Shown here: positions 33,677 through 41,615 of the stretch, piece by piece
Position numbering within the stretch: position 1 is the first letter of the stretch
Layout of the letters: the number at the start of each line of letters is the position of its first letter
Assembly (NCBI GenBank): GCA_019637265.1
Contig: JAHBVY010000012.1
Span: 1-64,000 of the forward strand
DNA: 64,000 nt
Direction: 5' to 3'
DNA from: Polyangiaceae bacterium
GTDB taxonomy: Bacteria; Myxococcota_A; Polyangia; Polyangiales; Polyangiaceae
Position numbers and translations under genes: made by a program
The notes under the pieces: model-generated
Told to the model about the DNA's origin: nothing
Database searches by the model: none
What the model saw: the letters and a program-made list of their open reading frames with translations, nothing else

Positions 33677-34780
33677 CTACTCGTCGTCGTGGTCGTCCGC
33701 GGGCGGCGCCTTGAGCTTGTCCTTCATCATGCCCTTCTTACCCATGAACTTGCCGCCGCGCCCGAAGCCCTGAGCGCGATCACCGCCGCGCGTGAGGCGC
33801 TCCGCGAGGCGCTCGCGCTGCCCCGCGTCGAGCACCGCCAGCACCTCGTTGATGTGGCTGAGGTAAGACTCGGGGCGCTGCATGCCGTGGCTCAGGTCGA
33901 GCTTGGTGGCATCGAAGTCATCCTTCACGAACGCGTCGAGCAGCACCTGCTGGCGATCGATGGGGCTGTCCCCATCATCCTCCGCGGGCTTGGGCAGCTT
34001 CGCGGCGATGGCGTCGATCTTCTCCTGCTGCGCCTCCGTGAGCTCGAGGCCACGCGTCAACGCGCTGAGCGGGTTCATGCCGCCGCGCATCCCACGCATC
34101 CCACGTAGCCCCGGCAGCCGCGGCTTGCCCTCCTCTGCGCCGTCCTTGGCTGCGCCCGCCTTGGCTGCGCCCTCCGCATCGTCAGCGCCCTTGCCTTCCT
34201 GGAGCAGGCCTGGCCGCACGCGCTTGAGCATCGCCGCGCGATGCGCCTTCTGCTCCTCGAGCCCCGCCTTCGCCTCCTTCACCAGCAAGGCGCGCTGCTC
34301 TGGCTCGAGCACCGCGTGCAGCTCGTTCAACTGCTTCAGCTGCGTCGCGCGGAAGGCCTCGGCAGCCTCCTTGCCCTTGTCCAGCTGCTCCTGGATCAGC
34401 TTCTCGTCGACGCGCCCCGCCTTCACCCCCTCCGCCAGCGCCGTCTGGAACGCCTTGTGGTCCACCTCCGGCTTGCTCTCCGGGCGGAGCTGCTGGAGCG
34501 CCGCGATCTTGGTGCGCTGCGCCTCCGTGAGCTCGAGCTCGGAGGCGGCGTGCAAGAGCGCCGCGCTAGGACCCCCACCAGGCCCCGGGCGTCGCAGGTG
34601 GCGCTTCAGGTTGCCCGGCTGCTTGCCAGACTCCGAAGCCTCGGGCGCCTCCGCGGAGGGAGCCGCCTCGGTCACCTCTTGCTTCTGCTCCGCCGGTTGC
34701 TGTGGCTCCTGAGAGCACGCGAGGGGCAGGGCCACCACGAGCAACGCGCCCAACAGACTGGTTGACTGGATCCGTCGCAT
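33677..34780 (-). CDS. Lipoprotein with two LTxxQ (Spy/CpxP-like) domains
   Basis: 367 residues. Lipobox LPLAC, then two LTxxQ helical modules: LTEAQRTKIAALQQL (about residue 84) and LTEAQQEKIDAIAAKL (about 250). Spy and CpxP carry such motifs in periplasmic stress chaperones, usually in a single protein of 150 residues; here they are duplicated. Gly/Met/Arg repeats (GLRGMRGMRGG) lie between, and the tail is Lys/Asp-rich. Probably a periplasmic chaperone- or metal-related protein; precise role unknown. Confidence 0.8.
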   Translation of the reverse strand: MRRIQSTSLLGALLVVALPLACSQEPQQPAEQKQEVTEAAPSAEAPEASESGKQPGNLKRHLRRPGPGGGPSAALLHAASELELTEAQRTKIAALQQLRPESKPEVDHKAFQTALAEGVKAGRVDEKLIQEQLDKGKEAAEAFRATQLKQLNELHAVLEPEQRALLVKEAKAGLEEQKAHRAAMLKRVRPGLLQEGKGADDAEGAAKAGAAKDGAEEGKPRLPGLRGMRGMRGGMNPLSALTRGLELTEAQQEKIDAIAAKLPKPAEDDGDSPIDRQQVLLDAFVKDDFDATKLDLSHGMQRPESYLSHINEVLAVLDAGQRERLAERLTRGGDRAQGFGRGGKFMGKKGMMKDKLKAPPADDHDDE

Positions 34781-35111
34781 TCCGATCTCCTTCGCACTGG
34801 CTCGCGGCGCGAGCTTCAGGGGGTTTGGCTAATCAACGCCGGCGACCGACGCCAGCCGTAACAAGAGCGCCCATCGCCACCTGGGGCGGCGTCGTTAATT
34901 TTCGCCGGGGTGAGGCCGCGGCGTGGCTCGGACCAAAACGAAGCGTCGGGGGGCAGCGTGGGAGGCGATGGGGGAGCTCCGATAGCCCCGATCCCCGAGA
35001 ATCATCGCTGAGCATCGTGACGGCGGGCACTTCGGCCGGATGGCCGACCCTGCGTCGACGTGCCCCCTTGTAGCGCAGATACGAGGGAGTAGCATCGCGC
35101 CGCCAAACCTC
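34781..35111. other. Divergent intergenic gap with G/T element, copy 6
   Basis: 331 bases between the divergent LTxxQ lipoprotein and the 221-residue lipoprotein. It contains G/T element copy 6 (CAGGGGGTTTGGCT, 34817-34830), about 40 bases upstream of the LTxxQ gene. Both promoters should be here. No gene is supported. Confidence 0.5.
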
Positions 35112-35777
35112 ATGAAAACGCCCAACCGAACCCTCCACCTGTCCCTCTCCTGCGCAGCGTCCCTGCTCGCCCTCAGCCTGAGCGCCTGCGGCGGCAGCGC
35201 CCCAGCGCCGGAGTCGAGCGCCGACGTATCGGCCCCTGACGACACACCAGCCGCCACCCCACCCACCGCGGGTGACGTGAGCCCCCGCGCCGCAGCCGCG
35301 GCGAAGCGGGTGGAGAAGGCCAAGGGTCAGAGCCCGCATCAACAGGCGCGCATCGCCTTGGTCGGCCTCGCGATGTCCCCCGAGTTCAAGATCCCAGCGG
35401 ACGTGACCGAGGCGCTCAGCTCGCTCCAAGAGTGGACGCTGGATTTGATGAGCGCGAAGACCACGATGACGAATGGTCTGTTGATCGACACGCTGCTCCC
35501 ACCGCTCGCGACGGTGTGCGGGGTGCCGAACCTCTCGATGATGGAGCTTTTGACGAGCAGCGGCAGCCCCGACATGGGTGAGATCAAGGCGCAGTGCAAG
35601 GTCGATATGGCGGCACGCTGGAGCAGCCTGGATGAGCTGGTGCCAGAGTTCGTGCTCCTGTCCATCGCGCTCGAGAAGCTCCTGGAGCTCGAGGCGCCGC
35701 TCACCGACGCCGAGCGCACCCTGGTGCGCTCCGTAGCCGAGCTGCACCGCGCCGGCGAAGATCACGACCAGGAGTGA
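35112..35777 (+). CDS. Small lipoprotein of unknown function
   Basis: 221 residues from ATG 35112. Signal peptide with lipobox LSAC, an Ala/Pro/Asp/Thr-rich linker (about 30-65), then a helical domain with DVTEALSSLQEWTLDLMSAKT. I recognise no family. Monocistronic as far as seen. Confidence 0.72.
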   Translation: MKTPNRTLHLSLSCAASLLALSLSACGGSAPAPESSADVSAPDDTPAATPPTAGDVSPRAAAAAKRVEKAKGQSPHQQARIALVGLAMSPEFKIPADVTEALSSLQEWTLDLMSAKTTMTNGLLIDTLLPPLATVCGVPNLSMMELLTSSGSPDMGEIKAQCKVDMAARWSSLDELVPEFVLLSIALEKLLELEAPLTDAERTLVRSVAELHRAGEDHDQE

Positions 35778-35795
35778 GCGCGCGCTGACTTCACC

Positions 35796-35838
35796 ACCGA
35801 CTCAGCTCACGGTGCGCTGTGGCGCGGTGCTGTCCAAC
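35796..35838 (+). repeat. 43-bp dispersed repeat, copy A
   Basis: Starts ACCGACTCAGCTC and ends GTGCTGTCCAACC; matches 38242-38284 without gaps, with a few substitutions. Confidence 0.65.
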
Positions 35839-36070
35839 CAGCTCTCCAACGCGATCCTGACGCGGGATGGCGCTCTTCAAGGACACCTGGAGCCGCGCGT
35901 GAGGTCGAGGACCGTGACCACAGTGTGCTCAAGGAAGAAAAGCGTCTGTGGGTGCCTCACATGGGTAGCTCGGAGGGAGTGAACCCCCTTCCCCCCAAAA
36001 CGCGAAGCGTCCCTAGACGGCTGTCAGTACGCTAAGCTGACTTTGTAGCAGCGCCCCCCGAATCCTGGGC

Positions 36071-36103
36071 GTTGGGTTTGGGGGTTTGCCTGTTTTGCGC
36101 TGG
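36071..36103 (+). repeat. Dispersed G/T element, copy 7
   Basis: GGGTTTGGGGGTTTGCC followed by TGTTTTGCGCTGG. The whole GGGGGTTTGCCTGTTTTGCG block recurs at 37538. Confidence 0.65.
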
Positions 36104-36118
36104 GGCAAGCTGGCTACC

Positions 36119-37372
36119 TCAGCGGGAGCCAGGCGCTCTAGTGCTCTTTGGCAGGATCACCCGAACGTAGTCGTCCGTCGCCTCGAAGCGGGCATCTTCA
36201 CCCGATTCGGCGCGGACGAGCGGCACGATCTTTCGGCGGACGCCCATCCCTCGCGCGTCGACGTAGCCGTAGTCCCGCATGATGTCGACGAGGAGAGGGT
36301 TCCGCGGTGACCGCTGCCCGGCCAACATCTTCTCGACCGTCATCGAGTTCTGAAGCGCGCCGGGGCTGGTGATCTCGAGGCGGTCACTGTAGGCGACCAC
36401 CTCGACCTCGACCGAACGGGTCCAGTCTCGGTGGATCATCGCGTTGAGGAGCGCTTCGCGCACCGCCGCGAGCGGGTAGTCCCACCGCCGCTGCCGCCTC
36501 AAAGAGGCATCGACCTGATCAGGCTCGCTGGAGATGAAGGGTGTCATTCGCTCAATCACCCGCTCCACCAAGCCCGGCTCCAGGAGCTTCCTCCCCTCAC
36601 CCAAACCCCCACGCCACACCCCCACCAGCGGGCCTTGCAGACGGGCGTCGTCGAGCGCCGCGTACTCCTTGTCCACGCCCGCGAAGGCCATCCACCGTAC
36701 CCCCGCTTGCGGCAGGCCACGCTGAACGCCGCGACCAAACAACACGAACCCGGCGACCGTACAAACGGAGCGCCGCGTCGTGTCCGTCGTCAGGAACCCG
36801 AGCTGCTCCAGGCGCTGCTCCTTGCCCCGAGCATCGGTCGGCGAGTCCACGTCGCCGAGGATGTTCTGCATGTAGTCATCGATCCGCTCGGCGCTCAAGT
36901 CAGCGAGGCCAGTCCCGGACACGGGCAGCAGCTCGGCATGCAAGAGCCCTCCAGTGGCGAACAGCCTCGCCTGCTGCTCGCGCGTGGCCAACCGCGACGT
37001 GCTGCCGATCCGCACGTAGACCTCCTCGCGTCCGTGATGGCGCACGACGTACGGCTTGGCGGAACCCTGCGCCAGACCGATCACCGCGACGCGCAATCCG
37101 TCAGGACGGCGAACTTCCTGATAGAAGGGCAGGATCTGGGGATGGACATAGCGCCCCAACACGGTGTCCATCACCCAGTGCTCGAGATCGGGGCGCTGGA
37201 TCCCAGGGACGCTGCCATCATCATCCACACCGAGCAGCACGTGGCCACCCTGGAAATTCGCCAGCGCCACGATCTCCTTGGCGAGCTGCTCAGGGCGCAC
37301 GTCGTCACGCTTGAACTCGACGACCGAGCTCTCGCCCTGCGCGATCATCTCTGAGAGCTCATCGTTCGTCAT
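36119..37372 (-). CDS. AlbA_2 (Schlafen-type) and HATPase domain regulator
   Basis: 417 residues. The N-terminal AlbA_2 domain (VVEFKRDD...GGHVLLGVDDDG, about 10-125) is a putative DNA/RNA-binding or nuclease-like module. Near 290-400 lies the C-terminal HATPase-like domain with REALLNAMIHRDW and ITSPGALQNS; the combination is labelled RecG-like C-terminal ATPase in many genomes. Start ATG 37372 has GGAGG six bases upstream; a longer frame to 37426 does not. Family members act in transcription control or defence; isolated here, so the role is open. Confidence 0.85.
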   Translation of the reverse strand: MTNDELSEMIAQGESSVVEFKRDDVRPEQLAKEIVALANFQGGHVLLGVDDDGSVPGIQRPDLEHWVMDTVLGRYVHPQILPFYQEVRRPDGLRVAVIGLAQGSAKPYVVRHHGREEVYVRIGSTSRLATREQQARLFATGGLLHAELLPVSGTGLADLSAERIDDYMQNILGDVDSPTDARGKEQRLEQLGFLTTDTTRRSVCTVAGFVLFGRGVQRGLPQAGVRWMAFAGVDKEYAALDDARLQGPLVGVWRGGLGEGRKLLEPGLVERVIERMTPFISSEPDQVDASLRRQRRWDYPLAAVREALLNAMIHRDWTRSVEVEVVAYSDRLEITSPGALQNSMTVEKMLAGQRSPRNPLLVDIMRDYGYVDARGMGVRRKIVPLVRAESGEDARFEATDDYVRVILPKSTRAPGSR

Positions 37373-37530
37373 GAAGCGCCTCCTCGACGGACCACCTCGC
37401 CACGCACCGACCTCACCCTGCGCCACCGTACCCTAGACCGCAAGGGGCGTTCACTGGGCGTGCAGAGCAAGCGCTCTCGGCGTGATCGCCGCGGCCACGA
37501 TGAAGGAGCCTCCCTCCACACGAGCCCAGG

Positions 37531-37561
37531 GGGATCGGGGGGTTTGCCTGTTTTGCGCCGG
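37531..37561 (+). repeat. Dispersed G/T element, copy 8
   Basis: GATCGGGGGGTTTGCCTG then TTTTGCGCCGG, ten bases from the stop of the RibD-like gene and with the G/T strand opposite to it. Confidence 0.65.
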
Positions 37562-37571
37562 AGCGCGTTGG

Positions 37572-38141
37572 TCAGCTCACCTCGAACGAGAGCCAGGAGA
37601 CGCCGCTCTCGAACTCGCGGCGGGAGCGCAGCGTGAGCGCGCGCGGGGTGGCGCTGTCGTGGAACAGCCTGAGGCCGCCGGGGGCGAGCACTGGGTTCAC
37701 CTTCAGGATGATCTCGTCGATCTCACCCGCCAGCGCCGACGCCAGCTTGCCGCCGCCGCACAGCCAGATGTCGCGGCCCTCGCGCGCCTTGAGCCCTCGC
37801 ACCACCTGAGCCGGGTCCTCGCTCGTGACGCGCAGCGCGCCTTCGGCTCGAGCCGGTAAGGTACGGGAGAACACGATGGTTTCGAGCGGCGCGTAGGGAT
37901 CGGTCAACCCGGCGGACAATGCGGGCTCGTAAGTCGCGCGCCCCATGACCACGGTGTCGAAGCGCGCTTGGCGCGTGGGCACACCCAGCAGCTCACGCAC
38001 GTGGCGCGGGAGCGTCTCCGGGAGCTCCGCCACCTGCGCCGCGATGTGGTCGCCTTCCATGGGGAAGAAGTCAAACTCCCCGTTCGGCCCCGCGATGCTG
38101 CCGTCCGCCGTTGTTGCGATGAAGTAAACGAGCCTCCGCAT
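37572..38141 (-). CDS. Dihydrofolate-reductase-like (RibD C-terminal) reductase
   Basis: 189 residues. YFIATTADGSIAGPNGEFDFF at the start, FDTVVMGRATYEPAL in the centre and IWLCGGGKLASAL toward the end match the RibD_C/YwjB family of NADPH-dependent reductases. Physiological substrate unknown. It has a good promoter: TTGTGA (38171-38176), 17 bases, TAGAGT (38148-38153), then six bases to the ATG, so the transcript should be leaderless. Confidence 0.88.
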   Translation of the reverse strand: MRRLVYFIATTADGSIAGPNGEFDFFPMEGDHIAAQVAELPETLPRHVRELLGVPTRQARFDTVVMGRATYEPALSAGLTDPYAPLETIVFSRTLPARAEGALRVTSEDPAQVVRGLKAREGRDIWLCGGGKLASALAGEIDEIILKVNPVLAPGGLRLFHDSATPRALTLRSRREFESGVSWLSFEVS

Positions 38142-38147
38142 GAGCCG

Positions 38148-38176
38148 ACTCTAGCCAGCGCGCGCCATCGTCACAA
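38148..38176 (-). promoter_or_regulatory. Promoter of the RibD-like gene
   Basis: TTGTGA and TAGAGT separated by 17 bases on the minus strand, six bases before the ATG. Confidence 0.55.
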
Positions 38177-38241
38177 GCCATCACGACGGCACCTGCTGCG
38201 ACCAGCGCGCGCCTCCACCGAGCTAGGCCACCATCTCGAGC

Positions 38242-38284
38242 ACCGACTCAGCTCGCGGTGGGCTGTGGCATGGTGCCGTCCAAC
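38242..38284 (+). repeat. 43-bp dispersed repeat, copy B, merging with G/T element 9
   Basis: Same length and order as 35796-35838. Its last bases pass into CCAACCCCCAAACCGCG (38281-38295), the C/A strand of the G/T element. It lies downstream of the lipoprotein gene ending at 38339. Confidence 0.65.
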
Positions 38285-38338
38285 CCCCAAACCGCGACGA
38301 GCTCACTCGAGGGCTATTGTAACTAGGTGGATGGAGCC

Positions 38339-39451
38339 TCAGTTGCTGATGAGCGCGCCCATGCCGCAGTAGGAGACGTTGGGGTCGCAGTAGTCCGCTG
38401 GGATGACCTCACCCGGCGCGCGGTACAGGTCCCTCAGCGCGATGTTCAGGTACATGGTTTGCCCGGGGGGGATGGGGCACCAGTCAGGCAGGCTGATGGA
38501 TCCTCGCACGTTCGGGGTGGAGGTGTACTGGCTGCGGCAGCTGCCGTGCAGGTAAGGATCCTCTGCGTCTGGATCGCGGGGCCTGAAGTCACCCGGGCAG
38601 GGGCTGATCGCCAAGAGCAGCTCGTGCTCCCTCGCCGGCACGTGCGCAGTGACCCGCTGGGTAACGAGCGAGAACTTGCCGGTGTTGCTCGGATCGCCCT
38701 CCGGCAAGGAGAAGGTCATCGCGGCGTACTCGTGGTCATCGAGCTTCCCTGGGATCAGCGGCACGCCGCGGGTGCCCATCACCCCCATGTGAACGCCGAG
38801 CACATCCCCGGTGTGCGCGGTGAAGCTCGTCGTCACCGCGGTGAAGCCGCGCGGCTCCGCGCGGTAGGCGTCGAAATGCGCGCGCTCGCTCGGGCTCAGC
38901 GACGCGATGTAACCCTCGCAGGTGGTCCAGCCGCCAGGCTCCTCACCTGGCAGCAGCGTGACCCGATGCGTTTTGTCTCGGTACGCCACCACCGGCTCAC
39001 CATCGATCGCGTCCTGTTCGCCGTAGCAGCGCAGCGTGAAGTCATAGTGACTCGCCTCGGTGGCGTGCCGCGGCAGCGCCCCAACCAAGAAGCCGTCGCT
39101 GGCGGTGGTGACGCTGGGCCACGCCTGGGTCCACCCCGTGACGCCGCTCGGCGCCGCGATCCCGAAGCAGCTCTGAGCGTTGGTCGCCGTCCAGTGCAGC
39201 CGCGCCGTCACGTCGTCGGCGGCCACGGGAGACAGCGGCCCATCGAAGCGGATCTCCGGCATCCCCTCGAGCGAGCCCACGCCTCCATCGGCGCGCGTCG
39301 CGTCGGCCGGGCTCGCGTCGCCCACCTGACGATCTGGGCCAGCCGCGCTGGGCGCGTCGTCACCGCAGCCGAACGACAGCGCGCCTCCGAGCGCCAAGAG
39401 CACGAGGTGAGCGCGGCGACTCGCGCCGCTTCGCCTAAAGGTTCGCCGCAT
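38339..39451 (-). CDS. Secreted lipoprotein of unknown function
   Basis: 370 residues. Arg-rich n-region, hydrophobic core and lipobox SFGC, then an Asp/Ala-rich linker and a large beta-rich domain with six or so cysteines (SCFGIAAP, TTCEGYI, SCRSQYTS, CDPNVSYCG), which may form disulfides. No family recognised; distantly like extracellular binding modules. Probably exposed at the cell surface. Confidence 0.75.
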   Translation of the reverse strand: MRRTFRRSGASRRAHLVLLALGGALSFGCGDDAPSAAGPDRQVGDASPADATRADGGVGSLEGMPEIRFDGPLSPVAADDVTARLHWTATNAQSCFGIAAPSGVTGWTQAWPSVTTASDGFLVGALPRHATEASHYDFTLRCYGEQDAIDGEPVVAYRDKTHRVTLLPGEEPGGWTTCEGYIASLSPSERAHFDAYRAEPRGFTAVTTSFTAHTGDVLGVHMGVMGTRGVPLIPGKLDDHEYAAMTFSLPEGDPSNTGKFSLVTQRVTAHVPAREHELLLAISPCPGDFRPRDPDAEDPYLHGSCRSQYTSTPNVRGSISLPDWCPIPPGQTMYLNIALRDLYRAPGEVIPADYCDPNVSYCGMGALISN

Positions 39452-39570
39452 CCACGTTGACTACTCGACGTTCCGAGCTTTGGCTACTCCGCGCACGAGC
39501 CTTGGCGCGCTCGGGCGCCCCCGCCCGAGATCAGGTGGAGGTGGACGCTACCGCGCGCTTCCAGCCGCGC

Positions 39571-40161
39571 TCAATGTGGGCGCGAGGGAGGCGCCTGAGA
39601 GGTGGCGCGCCGCCAGGTTGGCTCGTCGACGACCTGCTGTTTCCAAGAAGCGTGGCAGGTGGTGCAAGTCTGCAGTGTGGCGCCCAGCTCCTTCAACACC
39701 CCCTCGCGATCGCTGTCCCGCGCCCTGGCCCCGATGCGATCCGCAGTGCGATGGAAGTTGAGCGCCTGCTCCGTGAAACCCGGCGCGCCCGCCCCCATGT
39801 GCGTGCACATGCGTCCCATCGTGTCCGAGTAGCCGATGCGCTTGGCCGCGCGCTCCACCGCGACGAAGTCCTCCTTCGCGAGCGCCGACACGATCTCCTG
39901 CACCGCGACGAGGTGGTCCCGCATGTTCTCTTTCTGGTGGTGCGCCATCATGGGCAAGAGCGGCACTGGGGTGCGCGTATCCATCGCGTCGAGCACCTCC
40001 ACGGCGGACGCAGCGCTGGGCGCGGGCGATGCGTCGACGTGAGGTGACGCGACCTCCGCGCTGGGCTGCGCGGCGGGCACCGGAGGAGGCTCGGGTGCGC
40101 AACTGATGAGGGCTGTGAGGCTGACGAAGTAGAGCGAGGAGACGAGGGTGGGAGGGCTCAT
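39571..40161 (-). CDS. c-type cytochrome lipoprotein (cytochrome c'-like)
   Basis: 196 residues. Lipobox LISC (Cys 21), an Ala/Pro linker, then a helical domain with a single C-terminal haem site CTTCH (166-170). A C-terminal CxxCH in a four-helix bundle is the class II (cytochrome c') layout; a Met-rich PMMAHHQKENM near residue 71 could hold the axial ligand. Expected to sit on the periplasmic face and carry electrons or bind NO. The ATG overlaps the stop of the marR-type gene (ATGA), so it is expressed with its own regulator. Confidence 0.85.
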   Translation of the reverse strand: MSPPTLVSSLYFVSLTALISCAPEPPPVPAAQPSAEVASPHVDASPAPSAASAVEVLDAMDTRTPVPLLPMMAHHQKENMRDHLVAVQEIVSALAKEDFVAVERAAKRIGYSDTMGRMCTHMGAGAPGFTEQALNFHRTADRIGARARDSDREGVLKELGATLQTCTTCHASWKQQVVDEPTWRRATSQAPPSRPH

Positions 40162-40616
40162 GGCAGGCTCCTTTCGGTGGAGGGCGCGGCGGCGTCGAGC
40201 GCACTGACGAGGTGCTCCAACGCCGCGATGACATCGGCGCGACGTCCCGAGGGGATCCCCTCGAGCAACGAGGCGAAGCGCGCACGGCTGGCGCCCTCGA
40301 CACGCTGCGCGAGCCGAACACCACGCGCGGTCAGTGAGACCAGACGGCTGCGGCCATCGAGCTTGCTCGCGCGCTGCCGCGCCTGCTCCTCGCGCACCAT
40401 CTTCGCGCAGAGCCGCGCGACGTTGCTCTTGTCGATCCCCAGCTCCGCCCCGAGCGCCTGCTGGCTGAGCTCGCCTCGAGCCAGCAGCACCATGAGGGCG
40501 TGCGCATGCGCCATCGAGAGGGGCTCTCCACAGGGCGTACGGTCCCCCGCGAGCGCCCCGAAACGGCGAAAGAACCGCTGCGTGACGCAGCGAAGTGCCT
40601 CGACCCCATCCACCAT
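40158..40616 (-). CDS. MarR-family transcriptional regulator
   Basis: About 152 residues. Winged-helix core with LSQQALGAELGIDKSNVARLCAKM as recognition region and RLVSLTARGVRLAQ as wing. I choose ATG 40616; an ATG at 40635-40637 abuts the operator. A perfect palindrome lies 22 bases upstream, so it probably represses itself and the overlapping cytochrome gene; a ligand or redox signal is not evident. Confidence 0.88.
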   Translation of the reverse strand: MVDGVEALRCVTQRFFRRFGALAGDRTPCGEPLSMAHAHALMVLLARGELSQQALGAELGIDKSNVARLCAKMVREEQARQRASKLDGRSRLVSLTARGVRLAQRVEGASRARFASLLEGIPSGRRADVIAALEHLVSALDAAAPSTERSLP

Positions 40617-40623
40617 CACATGC

Positions 40624-40657
40624 CCCCTAGCATGCATTTAGTTGCGTCCGCAACTAA
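40624..40657 (-). promoter_or_regulatory. MarR operator and promoter
   Basis: Perfect 9-bp inverted repeat TTAGTTGCGTCCGCAACTAA (40638-40657). It overlaps the -35 (TTGCGG) of a promoter whose -10-like TAGGGG lies at 40624-40629, seven bases before the ATG at 40616. Confidence 0.65.
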
Positions 40658-40706
40658 TTTCGAATTAGCAGCGCCGTGATCCGCATGCGACAAGTGGAGG
40701 CGGCCA

Positions 40707-40973
40707 GTGCTAACCTCGGCGTCATGGATCGCCTGCGAGATGATGATCTCCGCCGGGCGCGGGCCACGCCGCCCGCCGTGAGGTTGCGACACGCGCTAGA
40801 GGCCATGGCGGCGGGGATTCGGCTCGAGCGCGCCTCCCTCCGGCACGAGCATCCACACGCCTCGGACGATGAGGTCGAGGCCATGCTCCGGTCTTGGCTG
40901 CAGCGCGATGCTTGACGCATCAGCCCCAGAGCGAGCACTAGCAAGCATTGCTAACGAGCTGACCTCACGCGGT
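40707..40973 (+). repeat. 267-bp duplicated segment, truncated copy
   Basis: Matches 55058-55324 base for base in length with scattered substitutions: promoter, 63-residue gene and first 22 codons of the nucleotidyltransferase. The match stops abruptly at 40973. Confidence 0.85.
40724..40915 (+). CDS. 63-residue antitoxin-like protein, orphan copy
   Basis: 63 residues, 56 of them identical to the protein at 55075. Mostly charged helices with the C-terminal DDEVEAMLRSWLQ motif. The frame is intact and keeps the TAACCT -10 seven bases upstream, so it may still be made although its partner gene is truncated. If it is the antitoxin of the nucleotidyltransferase it could act as an anti-addiction copy. 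Function inferred only from its neighbour at 55 kb. Confidence 0.75.
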   Translation: MDRLRDDDLRRARATPPAVRLRHALEAMAAGIRLERASLRHEHPHASDDEVEAMLRSWLQRDA

Positions 40974-41024
40974 GGCGCGCTACGGAGGGTGGGTGACCGC
41001 GCACGCGGCGATAGGCGTTGCTGA
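40908..41024 (+). pseudogene. Truncated nucleotidyltransferase remnant
   Basis: Codons 1-22 (to 40973) match the start of the AbiEii-like gene at 55259; the frame then runs 16 unrelated codons to a stop at 41024. The catalytic GG...DVD motif is lost, so there is no function. Confidence 0.8.
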
Positions 41025-41135
41025 AGGAGAAAGGGTCGCTGTAGCCAACCAGCGTCGCCACCTCTGCCAAGCTGCGACGTGGGTCCGTGCGCATCAGATC
41101 GGTGGCGAGCGCCATGCGCCACCGCGTGAGCAGCC
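40951..41135 (-). pseudogene. C-terminal fragment of an AraC-family regulator
   Basis: In the minus frame to 41133, the sequence LLTRWRMALATDLMRTD, SLAEVATLVGYSDPFSFSNAYRRVRG, HPPSVAR is a clear AraC-type second helix-turn-helix. The N-terminal domain and first helix-turn-helix are gone, and the stop (40951) lies inside the nucleotidyltransferase remnant. It is a decayed gene. Confidence 0.7.
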
Positions 41136-41218
41136 CAAGGCCACGGCGCCGCCCAAGCCGAAGAAGCGAGGCTTCTGGCCCTTCGGTTGATCCGCGCGCT
41201 ACGGTGGGAAGCACCCCG

Positions 41219-41461
41219 ATGGCACTTTACACCGACCCCCAGTGGAACCAGCGCACCGGGCGCCCCGAGATGCACTTCGTCAACCAACAGTACGATCTCA
41301 TCTTGCGCATCTGCTGGGACGAAGCGGAGCGCGCGTACTGCTACGACCAAGGCATCGAGCGAGCGCAAGCAGAGGGTCAATTCTGGCGGCCCGGCTTCGA
41401 CGCCGAGCAAGAGCTCAAGCAAGCGCGCAAGCGCCTGGGCAGCATGAAGCCGCCGAAGTGA
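41219..41461 (+). CDS. Small protein of unknown function
   Basis: 80 residues, MALYTDPQ start; aromatic and acidic (EMHFVNQQYDLILRICWDEA), Lys-rich tail. No signal peptide, membrane segment or known motif. A weak CTACGGT -10-like box lies upstream. Conservation cannot be judged, but the composition fits a real protein. Confidence 0.5.
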   Translation: MALYTDPQWNQRTGRPEMHFVNQQYDLILRICWDEAERAYCYDQGIERAQAEGQFWRPGFDAEQELKQARKRLGSMKPPK

Positions 41462-41615
41462 GGATACCTGACGTCAGACGCGTTCGCTCGACGCCGCCAC
41501 ATGGCACCCAGCGCCCGACGGCGTCGACCGTATCAGGCGGGCGCCGACCACGCCTCACCCCAAGCGCTGCCATCGAGCGCCACGCCAACCCAACGATCCT
41601 CGAATACGCTGATTG

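Larger units (their letters stand above)
35778..36118. other. Convergent gap with repeats
   Basis: 341 bases between two convergent genes. It holds a 43-base direct repeat (35796-35838) matched at 38242-38284, a C/A-rich stretch (35982-36000), a possible hairpin (GCGCCC...GGGCGT) and G/T element copy 7 at 36071-36103. No gene seen. Confidence 0.55.

Noticed and set aside
34833..35765. Minus-strand reading frame opposite the 221-residue lipoprotein
   Set aside because: The plus strand has a clear signal peptide and lipobox; the minus frame has no recognisable feature.
40972..41190. Plus-strand 72-residue frame as a gene
   Set aside because: It runs antisense through the AraC fragment; only its last dozen codons look protein-like, so it is treated as debris.
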